A stretch of DNA of 64,000 nucleotides from Aralia elata (GCA_034770075.1 CM068388.1:71020709-71084708); one strand, 5' to 3'; counted from the first letter of the stretch, positions 11,508-24,895 are shown. Numbers and translations are program-made. The notes: generated by a model from the letters alone, not told the origin.

Positions 11508-14500
11508 TTACTCTCGTATCTTTTGGATTCCAACCCAACGAGCATAATCCACCCACCTGTCAGAAATGAATGTGTTCTCAATGGTTCATTACGGATTCCA
11601 AAAAATCTATTTGTGTGTTTTGTGAAGATGAGAAAGAGAAGAATGAATTTGGTATAAGAATTCTTACATCAGTGACCCCAAAAATGTGTTGCCTGTACGG
11701 ACAGCAAAGCAGATGGCACTTAATACGAGTTTGTGCTGATGTAACAAGGGTTCTAATATCCGCTGTTCAATGACACCAGCCAGTACTTGGTATCTGTAGA
11801 ACAAAGAATGTAGTTAAATGATAAACTTACAAAACTTTAACTCATAAGTAAGCTCAGTCTCAAATGGTTATTCCAATTTTCTATTTTAGACGTCCCTAAA
11901 ATGAGACTAGTTTGGTAATCAATGTATCAAATCTCATTAGCGAAGAGATACTGCCGAACCACGTTAAATTATTGTCTCCTATGCAATCTTCTTTATATTC
12001 TTTGTGGGTTTCTTGTTTATCTACCATTATCATAGTCTTGTGAACATTGGCCGCAAGGTATTTGCTTCCATGTGCACGTTGGGGGGGCATGCTATACCAT
12101 ATGAACCCTGAGTGATACAGATTTGAGTTCAAGTAACCATATCTTGTGTTGCTTCAAAGCTGTGATCTAGACAGTTGGTAATATTTAGTTCAATCACAAC
12201 ACAAAGATTATTGTCACTATTCTGAAAAGGTAAAATCATGTATTTGCAAGCCACATCTTTTATTTTTGTTTATTTATAATTTTATACTCCCTTCGTTTCA
12301 AAGTATAAGATCATTAGTGTTTTTTTGAAGTCTATTTGAGACATTTTCCAACTAGAAATTGATACATGTTCACTTAATTTTAGCCAACATAATTGATGAA
12401 TATTGTAATCTACCCAAAAAGTACTACCAATTATAAGATTTATTATTTCATAATTGTTAATGAATCAGATCAACTTTGAATTTGATAATATCTCGCATTA
12501 ACTTTCAAAAGTCAATAATGATTTTATAATTTGGAACGGAAGAGTAAAATTAAATTTTAAGGTGCGGGTAGGGCGGGAACGAAGCCACATTATTTTGAAC
12601 TTGAACCGCGACTGGACAATAATGTAGTCTAAAAAACAAGAAGCTGAGGGGCTATATTCTAGATTATATTATCATAAAACTAATTCTCATGCAACAACTA
12701 TACCTCAGGTTGCTGGAAACAGACATATAAACACCATATGCAACACTAGTAGATAATATAGGCACATCCTCAGCTTCACCAGCAAAAGATTTATCAATGG
12801 CTTTTCGTGCATTAATCAGCGCATTTGTTACTCCTGTACCAACCTGCAAAAGATTTCAATTAGAACATGCACCAGAAGGAAAATATTCACTTATTTCACA
12901 ACAATTTACAGAACTTCAATACACATCATATCGAAGTCTTAAACACTTGAAATCTACAACATAAATATATATACTAAATGTTCTAATCAATTCTAGATGC
13001 TCCCCCACTCACTCCAAAGTCCCTAACATGAAAAAAAAAGAGACACGGAGGAAGATTAATATGAGTTCTCCATTATCAGTATTATGGGTTTCCTTTTTCT
13101 ATAAGGATATAAGATGTTCAATAATATGGATTGTTCCATACAACACTACAGTGAGCATTCCCTGCTGCTGCTGCTGCCGCGGCTGCAGTCAGTAACTTAC
13201 ATTGCTGCTTTCTGGTAACTTCAGTCAAATCAAACTGAAGATAGACTTTCTAGAATACCCATGAAGAAGTTTTAAAAGAATAAGATTGTTTCAGTGACTC
13301 GTTGCGTCAGATATAGTAGCAAGACTTGCATAGGCTTATACTTGAAGGGCGGAGTTTTACTGACCAATCAAACACACAGTACATGCATAATGTCTGATCC
13401 AAGATGCACAAAATGCCAATGCAAAATTTTGACATTTATTGAAGTATCAGAAGTCCTCAAAAAGAAATACAAACAAGGGGTCCACAATGTACAAATACAG
13501 ACAAGACTGCTTATGCTCTATGAAACATGGACTTGCGTGCACATATTGGTTGCAGCTATGTTCCTGTTAATATCTTAAAATACATGAACTGGCTTGAAGG
13601 GTCCAAACGATGGGTAGTAAGAGCATCTCAATACACCAGACAAATCTACTACTTTTAAGATAGAATCCCCATTTATGACACGTTATCTAAGAGGTGTACA
13701 TCAAAAGTTTTGAACTCAGAAGCACAATTCTGCGGCTTATAACATATATTCAGAGAGAGAGAGAGAGTTCATACTTCAAAGTAAAAGTTAAGTGCTAAAT
13801 GGTCAAAATTAATCACTCCACATGTTCAAAAGGTGGTTTTAAGGGACACCGGAGTTGGAGCGAGGAGATGTTTCATGGCTACAATTTTCCTTGAAAATTT
13901 AAGTCTACCAACGATCACTACCATGATTATTAGTTCAACTCAAAACTGGAAGCATATAAAGCGTATCAATACAATCTTTTGAGTAAAGGTTTTCTATAGG
14001 TTGCTTTAATACAATTAGGAACTTGCAAATTAGTATAAATGTAGTTACATGGAAGCTTTCTGTACACTTCATAGGCATAGAATCTCATACAGTCTAAAGC
14101 CAAACTTCCTTCACAAGAAGGTATGTTAAAACTATGTCAAGACTCAAGAAACCAAGCAAGAAGCATCCATATAACACAAACGTTTGGTATAACCTAGGTT
14201 ACAAGAAGAATCCATATAGCATAAATGTTTGGACAGAAGGGACTACATTAAAAAACAAGAAGACACAGTAAATAATAAAACATACTGAATATCTCCTGCA
14301 ACTTCGATAGCAGGACAAGCAGAAACTCTCATGATAACAGAAAAACTTTTAGGGGTAAAAAATAGAACTAAAGAATTCTAGAAGTGTAGAAGATAATTTC
14401 TAAATGTAAAATCTAGTTGACTTACAAGAGATGCACTGGTCCCAACTGCAAACAGCTTGGCTCCATTTCGCTGCAAGACAGATAAGTTACAAGTTTCAGA

Positions 14501-17500
14501 GTTTTGCTAGTAATTTAACTATCTCAATGCATCAAGTATAAGACAGAATACCAGTATAGCACCGATTCTTTGTAAAAATGAATAGGAGGTACCAGCCAAA
14601 GCAACCTGCAGACAGCATCGAAGAATCTCTTTAAGTGGACTATTTGCAGTTCACATCATTTTGTCTAGAAGGTGTCAACAAACTAACCTGAAATGCATTA
14701 TCAGGGCAGTTGTAGAAGAACTTGGAAATTTTTCCAGCACTAACAGCAAGAGGTGGTCGGAGAGAAACAGTAGGGGCAGGAAGCCAGACAAGCATGAAAT
14801 CTGCAATTATCGCCATCACCTAAAATAGAAATTATTAGAGCAACCGCAATCACAATAGTTCGAGTGTGCACTGGCTAAGCCTCAAGTGCTTTTGTGGAGT
14901 TTTTAACCCTTGAGTTTACTAGAGAAAGTTTATCAAGAGCTACCACTGACGTTACCCTTGGGTTAATAGTAGTTCATGTATATTAATAATGGGATGACTA
15001 GTCATCACCGATTTCTCACCCACAAAAGTAGACGGATATAGTAAGTTTTGCAGGACAGAGATCTTCTCAGTAGATAGATCTAGTAAGTTTTGCAGAAAGG
15101 AGATCTTCTCAGTTAGGTGTTTCTACTGTTAAATTATCAACTCCTCTAAAAGCTTAAGCCGTTAAACATTGGGCACAACTTGTATATCATGCTTTCATAA
15201 TCCTCTTTTGTGGGTTGCACGTGAGAAACAAAATAATGTACATTATAGTGCACAAACAAATCAGAGTGAAATTGTACAACTACACAAGGGGGAACAAATT
15301 GTAAGCGGAAAGACATGAACCCAAAATCGTGGGTATCAAAATTCAAAGCTCTGATACATGTTAAAGCATCCAACTCAAAAGTCAAAACCAGTTGGTTACA
15401 ACTTACAAGTGGAGTAGCCCATCAAGGTTATATATTGACACTCCAGGCTTAGTGTGTCCGATGTGGAACTTTTGAACAGCTGGTGTAAATTTTAGCCAAA
15501 TATGTGTACTTTGGACCTTGCACTTGCCTGCTCTAATACATTTTAACTTACCAACTGAGAGGCTGACCACTCTAAATCATGCTTTCACATTTACTTGATC
15601 CTACAATGAGATCTAATTTTTTTTCTTGCATCCCTGGGGCTAGTTGGGCACAACATCTCCTTCCAAGTTCTCTTTTTTCGTCTGGACAGCAGCTCTAGGC
15701 ACCATCTTGACCTCATCTAAAAGGAGATGCAAGACTGTGGTCAATTATTGTCGTATGTGTAGCTGAAATGGTGAACTGACTCGGAGTGTTGGTCATTTGA
15801 TCTACCCTTTCATATATTCAGAAGGATATGCTATACCAAAAAATATTTTTTCTATTAGGTTTGTTATTGAAGGTAATTGGGACAATTCTTTGTTGACTTG
15901 ATCTTTCACAAGGAAGCTTCAAAGGAAAAGATTGAGATCAAAGCTGAATAGAAGATGAAGCAAGGCATGGCTTTCCAAATTCGAAAAAATTAATTTTAGT
16001 TGACTAAATTCAGTAATTGGAAAATTCATTCAAAGTAATGTAGAGCTTTCAGGTGCCCCAGAAAGCTAGTTCCCTTTGTCAGTTTGCATATTTAAGCAAG
16101 ATAATACAGCATACCACTCATCTAATCTTGAGGAAATGGATCATGTTGAATAAATGTATACGAATAGTTTCTTTTTCTTTCAACTTCTCATTGAGTGCCC
16201 ATTCTTGTTTGGAACCTTCAGACCTTGACGTGTTAGACTAGGTGTTGAAGTATGTATGACCCAATCAAACTAAGAATTTCGAGTCAAGTGGTTGTATAAC
16301 ATGGTATCAGATTATTTATTCTGGGAGCTTAATATATATGTTTCTATGTGCAAGTGTTCGGCATAAATATATAGAACATAGTTCTTTATCTATGCAATTG
16401 CCAAAAGAACAGACCATTCAGCCAGTACGATATGTAGCATAAGATCATAGATGAAGGACGCCAGTAACTTACTCGCTTCTCAGTCAATTAGGTTTATTAT
16501 TTTAGAGCATAATACATTAGTGTGCTCAATTTGTAACAGCTTAAGAATTCAGATAAATAGTAAATTATGATATGGTGCCCCATTATATTAGTGTTATCTG
16601 TTCTTGTTTTCCTAATATAATTACAGTGCACCTCAGTTTTCTCTCCATGTTTGAGCAAGGTGACTCACACATGCAAGCATTAAATCATGATATGTTCCCC
16701 TTTCTAACAACTTAAACTCTTGGAGCAACAAGAAGTTCATTATTTATGTTTTCAATCTACCATCTGCAACTCTTCTTTGTGACCTACAAAAATCACCTGG
16801 CCTCTGACTGTAGGCTTGTAACCAACAAGCTGTTAAAATTCATCCAAGCTTTGAAGGGGTATCTTAGTGCTGACCTAATTACTCCCTTGACCAGAGGCAC
16901 ACCAATCATCGAGTCCATAAGAGCAGCTGCATAGAGTTTAGGAAGCTTAGCTTTCTTTTTACTCTTGATTCTCATTTTACTAAATTTGGTTCTCTTATTA
17001 TATTTTGACATCCCAAAGCCCCACATGATTGTGCTATATAAAGAAAAGCACTAGCTTATTAACTTGCTTAAACAGTACTGAAATTACTCTAGTTGTCAAT
17101 ATAAATTAAAAATTGATCTTCAGAAGGGAGGAACATAAAAGTTTAAGCATAAAATCCAAGATATAACACTGTAAAATTAGATGGTGAAACCATACCACAT
17201 CAGCAAAAACAAAATCCAGCTCCTTGACGAAATTTTCTCTTCGCCTTTCATACTCTGCAGCAGTCTAGATGCAACCAGATAGATGACATAAATTCCACTA
17301 CTGAGTTACATAAACATAAACTCTAGTAGGTAAAGCAGTGGATGACAATTAACTATTGATTTGCATAAATCTTTGAAGAAAACATTTAAATGAGAAAGCA
17401 CATTTCAGTCTAAAGGAATTTATACCTTTAAATCAACATGCAAATATGCAATACTTAGAAATGATTGTTGTAAATATCATATTGTAGGAAAACAATAACT

Positions 17501-18926
17501 GTACTTTTCACTTAACATGATAACGTACTATCCAAGCGTGCAATAATATAGTAACTTTGTCCCAAAATGAGAGTTGAGTTTCTCCTTTTATAAAATAAAA
17601 AAATAAAAAAATAAAATTTATTTTCAAAATCATTGTATCAAATCTCAGTATATTGGTTCTTGAATATATTAACATTAAAACTAATCTTAGAAGTACACTC
17701 GGATGGAGAAATGTAAGTAAGTAAATAAATTGATCATCGTTGTTTTGTCTAATTAACGTCAAACAAATAAACCAATAACTTTAATCAAACATAGCTATAC
17801 AAATGTGTGTGTGTGTATATTCCTATTCCATATACATCCCCGTTACAAAATTAGAGCTACAAATGTAAAATGACGATTTTTAAGAATAATTTTATATTAC
17901 CAAATGTACCCTTACTATTAGTTAAGAATTAGTTGTGGTGCTAGATCTGTCACTCGCAAAGTAATAATAAATTAAGAATATCATGTCATTTTATATTTTA
18001 AAAACAAATCTATGATTTTGGAAAGGATTGAGTATTTTATTATTTTATTATATCCATTTGAAAATGAGAGTGTCATTTGATTTTTTTTGGCACATTAAAA
18101 CCATTAACATATTATCCTTTTCACAACTTTTTTCCTAGTTCAAAATTTACTTTTAAAACTTCCTAAAAATATAATAAGAAACAATTTGAATGTGTTCTAA
18201 ATCAACCTTACACGCCCAAAAAGACCAAAATTAAATTAAGAAACTAATAAATATGCCCCAAAATATTATTTCCACTTTCATTTTGGAATGGATGGAGTAA
18301 CATAAAACTAAATAATTAGATCAAATCACCAAGCAAAAGAGAGAAAAATAAAATTAAAATAAAGCACAAACCTTGGTGAAGATTCCAACACCACATTCAA
18401 TTCCAACTTTGGTCAAGAACAGATCATCAGCTAGCAACCGTTCCTTAAACCCACTAAATTGGAGCAACCACCGGAAAACTACTGATTTCTCCAGCTCAAA
18501 ATACTTATACACAATCGATCCCGGTATCCTCCCGGCCTCAATTGCCGCCGCAAGGTCTTTAGGGATGCTTTCCAGTGATCTTCCTACCTCCGCTAATGCC
18601 AAAAGCGCCTCCGCCCTATTTCTCTCCCATGCATCTCCTCCCTCATCATTTCCACCGCCACCGCCGCTGCCACCCTTTCCGCCGCTATTGCCGTCGCCAC
18701 TGCCCGAGCTACCGCCGTTATCGGCGGCAGCAAATAATTGGAACGATGGGGGTGGAGGGTTGTGGGTGGTACAAATTAGATTGAGTGAAAAGGGGGAGAA
18801 AATTGAGGGAAATGTAAGTGAAGAAGAGTTGCGGTGATGGTGGTGGTGGTGGTGGTGGTGGTGCGGTGGTTTTCGGAAAGATATAGAGCGAGTGGATAGG
18901 TGGGAACAGGTGGTGGTGATTGCCAT
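11508..18926 (-). CDS. RETICULATA-RELATED family protein (DUF3411), plastid-targeted
   Basis: The family sits in the chloroplast envelope and affects leaf mesophyll growth and plastid metabolism; biochemical role unknown. Eight exons: 18926-18372, 17264-17196, 14819-14688, 14605-14552, 14470-14426, 12843-12704, 11793-11668 and 11556-11508. All introns are GT-AG with matching phases, giving 389 residues. ATG chosen at 18926 (MAITTTCSHL), which opens a Ser/Thr-rich likely transit peptide; an in-frame ATG at 19070 would add 48 residues and seems less likely. Next come a run of ten His (about residues 25-34), a Gly/Ser-rich linker, and the family core: WERNRAEALLALAEVGRSLE, DLAAAIEAGRIPGS, KELDFVFADV, ADFMLVWLPAPT, FFYNCPDNAFQ, ALAGTSYSFLQRIGA, VGTGVTNALINARKA, VAYGVYMSVSSNLRYQVLAG, TGNTFLGSLMWVDYARW. 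Two or three hydrophobic stretches fit membrane insertion. No stop or frameshift. RER2-4-like members are the closest I recall. Confidence 0.93.
12287..12544. mobile_element. Stowaway-like MITE in intron 6 of the RETICULATA-like gene
   Basis: Flanked by TA on both sides (12285-12286 and 12545-12546), the Stowaway target duplication. Left end CTCCCTTCGTTTCAAAGTAT; right end, in reverse, CTCTTCCGTTCCAAATTATA. 258 bp, no ORF. Same family as the relic at 340-548. Confidence 0.85.
14820..17195 (-). other. Large intron 2 of the RETICULATA-like gene
   Basis: 2,376 bp between the two coding exons. I see no gene. A short tandem repeat lies at about 15,035-15,115 (AGTAAGTTTTGCAG followed by AGATCTTCTCAGT, twice). 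The remainder shows nothing recognisable. Confidence 0.6.
17265..18371 (-). other. Intron 1 of the RETICULATA-like gene with a degenerate MITE-like block
   Basis: About 17,549-18,301 begins TTTGTCCCAAAATGAGAGTT and ends with a reverse-complement-like CATTTTGGAATGGATGGAGTA, suggesting decayed, possibly nested, Stowaway-type ends. A (GT)n run lies at about 17,803-17,816. No coding sequence. Confidence 0.4.
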
Positions 18927-19562
18927 GGAAGGTGGTTGACGGTGGTTGGTTCTCTCTCCTCTCCTGGACAGGACAGAGAGAGGGGTCGCTATTGAATTAG
19001 TTTGTGGCTGGTGAATCTTTTGAGTCTTCGAAAGAAGAATTATTATAGTATTATTATTGGATTCTTCCAACTTTTTTCCTTAAAGACCCTACAAACTACA
19101 AAGCAAAATGTGGATGTGGTGGTCTCTCCTTTTTTTTTAGTAGATAATGCGTCGAATGGACAGACTGGTTCAAATAATGAATTGAATAATTTATCAAATA
19201 TGAGATGAGATTGATATTTTTTTTTAAAATAAGTTTTTCTCATATCAACTTTTTAATAAATTTTTGTATGATATGTCACTTACATTTATAAATATATTGA
19301 TTTAACTATAATGCCAAAGTTCATATCTTTTTAACTTTTGAGATGGTACTAACTTAAAAGCTAAAAATTTCGGATTAATGCATTTAACTTGACGAGCAAC
19401 AAAATCTTCCTCAGAATCTGCAGTTATACTTTGAATTTGACGAACCTCTTTTCACTTGCGTGCAGTCCTCTCAATTTCTGGATCAAACTTTAAATAAATA
19501 AAATGAGAGAATCGAGTCATAAACTAAAAAGAAACAAACAATAAATAAAAACAAACAATCAC
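18927..19562 (-). promoter_or_regulatory. 5' region of the RETICULATA-like gene, then element leader
   Basis: About 18,927-19,200 must hold the 5' UTR and core promoter; I see no clear single TATA box. From about 19,560 down to 19,380 the minus strand reads like a retrotransposon leader or gag start following the primer site (FDPEIERTARK-like). The two parts meet without a visible border. Confidence 0.35.
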
Positions 19563-19580
19563 TCCCCAACAACGGAGTCA
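19563..19580 (-). other. Degenerate tRNA-Asp primer binding site
   Basis: The minus strand reads TGACTCCGTTGTTGGGGA. It matches the tRNA-Asp complement used by Athila-type elements (seen unmutated at 58,869-58,886) at 14 of 18 positions and lies just past the LTR end. Confidence 0.65.
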
Positions 19581-19585
19581 AAATT

Positions 19586-20782
19586 TGGTGTGCTGTCCCA
19601 AGCAACCAAAAATAAAACCTTACTGCGAAAAATATTTATGTAGTAGTGCAAGTAAGAGTCGATCCCATAGAGAGTGATTAGTCTAAACTTCTTTATTTAC
19701 CAAAAAGGGGTTTTTGAATATTATTGATCAAAATAAACTAATACGTAAATAACGCAAAATAATCTAACGAAATAAATCAGGAAACGAGTCTTGGATTAAA
19801 TCAACTCCACTTTCAGAAACTTACACTGATCATTGACACGAGTATAAACAATTAGTACTTTGAATATTCATCGTTGGAATTACTTCCGTGTCTTTCCTTA
19901 ATTATAGTTAGATAGAAACAAGCGATCTAAATAACCCTAACTACTAAACAACTTTACACAAGTGCTGAAAGTTTAATCTAGTAGTAGCTTTAAGAATTAG
20001 AAAGACAGACGAAGTTAAACAACACAAGCACAAGCGGTTACATTTAATTTAGTTGAGTATTCTTCCTAAGATATAATAATCTTCTGATATGCGGTTAATT
20101 ATTAACCTTAGTTGCTTCACAAATTAGAGTGATCAAACAATTACGAATTTGATATCTAATTTAGCAATAGATTTTAACGAATAATAAACTAGCGTGCACT
20201 CTAACAATTAAACATATTAATCATAAAATTTAAGCATAGAAGAATAATCAATACTCATAAATTGAACAATTAAAACCAATTAGATCTCACAGTGTAATAA
20301 TCTGAGGCTTCTGTCTCCTTAAACCAAGAATAGAAGTTTAGCTACACTTAGCCATGAAAATCACCAAAGAATAATAGAGAAATAGAATTATAGACAAGGA
20401 TCGATATATATTTCCAATGTACCTAATAACATGTATTTATAGTTTACATAGGAAAATCCTTCTTAGAAAAAATAATCCAATTTGGAATCAAAAAACATAA
20501 CAAAATGCATACAAATCTGTCTGATCCGCGACCCTAGCTAAAGCCCTAGCGCCGCGGCTTTCACCTCAAGCGCCGCGACTCCCTAATCCACTATCGTGGC
20601 TCTTGACTTTCTGTTCCGGTCCGCACTGCCTTGCTGATTTGAGCCAATTGCTTCTAAAGTTGCGGACTCCTATATTTGCACCTAAAATCAAAATATAAGA
20701 ATAGTAAGTGTATTTAGGCACAAAATAAAGACAAAAGATTAAGCATTAGAGGATAAAAATATAATATATATCATACTCATCA
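19586..20782 (-). repeat. LTR of an older Athila-type element
   Basis: About 1,197 bp. On the minus strand it starts TGATGAGTATG directly after a purine-rich tract (AAGTGTGGGAGAATT) and ends about five bases before a primer site. It carries a GC-rich cluster (GCGCCGCGGCTTTC, GCGCCGCGACTCC) at about 20,525-20,630. A single LTR with a polypurine tract on one side and a primer site on the other is unusual (see findings). The left end is approximate. Confidence 0.65.
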
Positions 20783-21656
20783 AATTCTCCCACACTTATC
20801 CTTTACACGTCCTCGGGCAAAACAAAAATAAACTATAACGCAAAAAAATTAACTAAACAAATTAACAAACTTGACAACCTTGAGCCATAAATTAATATGA
20901 ACTTTAACATTAACCTCAAAGATTCAAAACAATAACTCTTGAGAAATTCAGAACAATGCATCATCTAGAACTTAAGTTCCTTTATCAATAGCACTTTACT
21001 CTTAACCCTTCGTATGCGTATGAATCCAAATGTACCAACCCAATTAGAACTCAGATAAACTTATGAAATCAAAACCTTAAAGGAAAAAGAGGAACTCAAA
21101 TACTTATTTTCACACCATTCTTAGTTAACACAAGCAGATAACACCAGAGGATCAAAAGGCTTTTTTTTTCCTTTCTTTTTTTTCCTCTTTTTTTTTCTCG
21201 GTAAGTGCATTTTATACTTTATCTTACCAACGAGTGCGTTTTACGCTCCATCTCGCATGTCACATATTTATGAGTGAATGCATTTTACGCTTCTTCTCAA
21301 CCCACCACATGAATCATTATTTTTTTTAAACTTGTAAAATTTGCCTAAATCATTTCCTCTGTCCTAAATAATATCTCATATTCACTTCAAATTACGATCA
21401 AACAAACAATAGAGTTCCAAAATTTCTCCCCCAATACATTCAATCAAGTAAATTCCTTCCAAGTTAAAACTAGATTGGCCAAATGGACATGTGCTCAAGT
21501 ATGAAGGGTCTCAAATAAAATAATAATCAACAAAGAGAACAAAATTCAGACTACCATAATGCCTATCAATCTTCCAAGAAGTTATCAAAGGCAAATCAAA
21601 ATTTTATCATTGGTCAAAAATTAAAATCCAAATTCAACTTATTGCTCAAGTGACAT
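20783..21656 (-). mobile_element. 3' untranslated internal part of the older Athila-type element
   Basis: It lies upstream (minus sense) of the LTR at 19,586-20,782 and ends in the polypurine tract TTTGCCCGAGGACGTG...AAGTGTGGGAGAATT. It contains T-rich runs near 21,160-21,200 and the words GCGTTTTACGCTCC and GCATTTTACGCTTC, also seen in reverse in the element inserted next to it (28,528-28,570). No ORF. Probably continuous with 30,498 onwards before the insertion. Confidence 0.55.
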
Positions 21657-23171
21657 TGATGGGTAGATTTTATATCTACTAATTTGGTATTCTTAGCTTA
21701 ATTATTTAGCTTATTCTTAAGTGTTTATTATTAATTGAGTACATTTTAGTAATTTTACGTCAATAATTGATTTCAGCCTATTTTAGTGTAAATAATGAAA
21801 TTATTGCAAGTTTAGCCTTAATTCAAGCTACATGTAATAAGGAAGCGTTTGGCAAAAGTCAAGCGAATGGAAAAAAGCAAGTAGCAAGATTTCACATGGT
21901 CAAAAACATGTGCATAAAGAAAAATAGGAAAATGGTCAGGGACATATGAGTCGCGACATTCAATATCATGGGTCGTGGCACTAGGCTTAACAAAGGCATG
22001 AGCCGCGACATTCATATGCATGAGTTGCAGCATTTAACTCCAACTTAGCGCGTGCGTGAGGCTCACGCGCCAGGCAGATTTAAAGCTTAATTTCAAGTAT
22101 TTTAATCCTGAATTAGTTGGAAGCGTGACAATTGAAGTTGGGAGATTTCTAAACTCTTGAGGCTGAAGATTTTTATTTATATGCACTTATCTATTAAATG
22201 AATTGGAACTTATCAGATAGAAAAGAGTAGTTTATTATTGTTATTCATTCATTTTAGTGTGCAGAGAGAGGGATAAAGAGAGATATTATTATTCAGTACG
22301 TAGAAAATAAGGGTTTCATTAGAGACATTGTAGAGGCAAGAAAGGAGCTAAGGAGTGAAGATAGAATCCATCAGAGTTTATTTCTTCCTTTTCTAAACTT
22401 TTATCTCTTGTATTTATGATGGCTTTTGATGAATCAATGATGTATTTTGTTTTTATTATGAACTAATTCTCTAGTTAGGGATTCAATGGAACCCGATGAT
22501 GATTTAATTTAATATTTATTCTTTCTTCTATTTAAGTTGATTATGATTAGATTGTTTATTATATCTTGAACTTATTGTTATAATTGCCTGATCAACAATT
22601 ATTAGATAAATTTAGATGAAATTGGACAATGGATTCTAAATGCAGATCAGGGTATAATAACTTGTGATTAGTGTTTATCTTGAGATTAAATGCTGATTTG
22701 TAGTCGGGATAGGAATATACCCGGATACCGCAAACAATGTTTGGAAAATAAATTTTAGTGAATTTAGTATTATTGTTTCACATAGGAATATAGTGGAAGT
22801 GATGATAATAAATATGTTGTATGATTAATTCAAGAGATTATTATACAAACTGTTGGTGATTTCTATTGACAATCCAGAATGATCAATTTAATAGAGGAAG
22901 ATTAGTATTAATTAACTGATTCATCGGGGGAAGTTGATTCCTTAACCTTTCCATTTATTGAATTAATATTCTACTAGTTACTTAATTTGGTTACTTAATT
23001 TGATTTATTATTTCATTAATCTAGATTAAATTAAACTGATGCTCAATTAGTAGTTAGATTATTTAGGTTATTAATCGCTCCTCGTGGGATCGACAACTCT
23101 ACTTTCACTTTATTACTTGATTGACCGTGTATACTTGCACGTAATTTTGCTAGTATAGAAATAGTTCAACA
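21657..23171 (+). repeat. 5' LTR of the 8.8-kb Athila-type element
   Basis: Starts TGATGGGTAG and ends GTTCAACA. A GC-rich cluster at about 21,945-22,075 repeats the word G(C/T)CGCGACATTC and contains GCGCGTGCGTGAGGCTCACGC, a near-palindrome. Confidence 0.85.
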
Positions 23172-23177
23172 AGTTTT

Positions 23178-23195
23178 TGGCGCCGTTGTCGGGGA
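23178..23195 (+). other. Primer binding site (tRNA-Asp)
   Basis: TGGCGCCGTTGTCGGGGA, six bases after the LTR, differs at one position from the plant tRNA-Asp 3' complement. Confidence 0.85.
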
Positions 23196-23304
23196 GCAAT
23201 TGAATATCTTAAGTTTTATAGTACTAATTTCATCAATAGGTTTAATTTAGAGTTACTTCTTGTTTAAGAATTTCCTTCCTATTCATATGTACCTTTAATT
23301 GTGT

Positions 23305-24619
23305 ATGCAAACACGTTCGAATGGAAAGGAATTGACATATTTAGTAGACAATATCGAGAGAAAGCTCTGCAAGTCTAGGAGGAAGTTATTTCAAGAAACA
23401 AAAATCATAGAGAATCCAATAATCATGGCTGCTGAATAGTCAGAGGCGCAGAAATCTCTGAAGGACTACGCTATGCCACATGTGACGGAAATTCATTCCA
23501 GTATAAGGAGACCGGCGATAAATGCAAATGCATTTGAGATCAAACTAGGAACTATTCAGATGATACAAAATTCAGTACAGTCTGGAGGTCTACCGAATGA
23601 TTATCCTAATGACCATCTTGTTAGTTTCTTGGAGATTTGTGATACCTTCAAATACCATGGAGTTTCAGATGATGCAGTGAGATTGAGGCTCTTTCCTTTC
23701 ACATTGCGTGACAAGGAAAATAGTTAGTTGCATTCGCTACCAGCAGGATCGATTATGACATGGGATGATCTAGCTCAAAAGTTCTTAGCGAAGTTTTTCC
23801 CACTGGCAAAAACAACAAAGATGAGAAATGAAATCACCTCATTTACACAGCAGGATTCCGAATCATTGTATGAGGCGTAGGAAAGATTTAAGGACATGTT
23901 GAGGAAATGTCCACATTACAGACTTCCTAAATGGCTGCAGGTTCAAACTTTCTATAATGGATTGTTTCATATCACTCGCACTATTATTGATGCAGCTGTA
24001 AGAGGAGCGTTGATGGACAAGAATTTTGATGAGGCGTATGAACTACTAGAAACCATGGTTGTAAACAACTATCAATGGCTAACAGCTCGATTAAATCAAG
24101 CTAAGTCAGGAGGAAAATTTGAGGTTGATGCACTAACTACCTTATCTGCTCACGTAGCGTCATTAGCAAAGAAATTTGATGCATGGAATACATAATCGGT
24201 TCAACAGGTAGTGACGGTTTTGCGAACTATGTGAATGTAATCATCTGACAAGCCAGTGTGTCATCAATCCAAAGACAGTGAATTTTATTGGGAATAAGCA
24301 AGGCATGTACTTCAACACGTACAATCTTGGGTGGAGAAATCATCCGAACTTTTCGTGGAGCAATAATCAGAATCAAACATCGACTCCAAGGCAATTTCAT
24401 CCACCTTGTTATCAAGGTCAGACTCAATCACAACAAGAATGGAAGTCAAGCTTAGAAGAACCACTCTCTAAATATATTGCTCAAAATGACACGAGACTAA
24501 ACAGTTTAAAAGGATCACTTCACAACTTGGAAAATCAGGTAGGCCAATTAGCAAATGCAGTAAGTAACCGTCCACAAGGTGCTCTTCCAAGTGACACCGA
24601 AGTCAACCCTAGAAAATAA
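23305..24619 (+). pseudogene. Athila-type gag, degraded
   Basis: Encodes the capsid-type protein. The ATG at 23305 gives MQTRSNGKELTYLVDNIERK, the usual Athila start. Then come the gag core (NDYPNDHLVSFLEICDTFKY, VRLRLFPFTLRDKE, MTWDDLAQKFLAKFFP, TKMRNEITSF, YELLETMVVNNYQW) and the linker with LENQVGQLANAVSNRPQG and LPSDTEVNP before the protease. In-frame stops occur after MAAE, after RDKENS, at SLYEA*E and after DAWNT, and the frame changes near 24,220. It cannot make an intact protein. Confidence 0.85.
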
Positions 24620-24895
24620 AGTCATGAGCAGTGCAAGGAAATTATATTAAGGAGTGGAAAGAGTTAGCAAGGAAACACCAACAAGCCAGCAAAAACAATG
24701 AACACCGAGAAGGAAGAAGAGTTTGAAAAAGATTTGAACAAGTCTGAAGAGAATAAGAACGAGGGAGCAAATTTGAAGCAGGGTGAGAGTAATCATGATG
24801 AAAAGATACCTCAAGTTCCATTTCCACATCGATTGAAGAGTCAAAAACTTGATCATCAATTCTCGAAGTTTTTGTAGGTTTTCAAAAAGTTACAA

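Noticed and set aside
13294..13578. Plus-strand ORF of 94 codons in intron 5 of the RETICULATA-like gene
   Set aside because: No recognisable motifs, lies wholly inside an intron of the opposite strand, and has chance-ORF composition.
18373..18837. Long plus-strand open frame of 154 codons
   Set aside because: It is the antisense shadow of exon 1 of the RETICULATA-like gene; its Pro/Ser runs mirror the Gly/Ala codons of the true frame.
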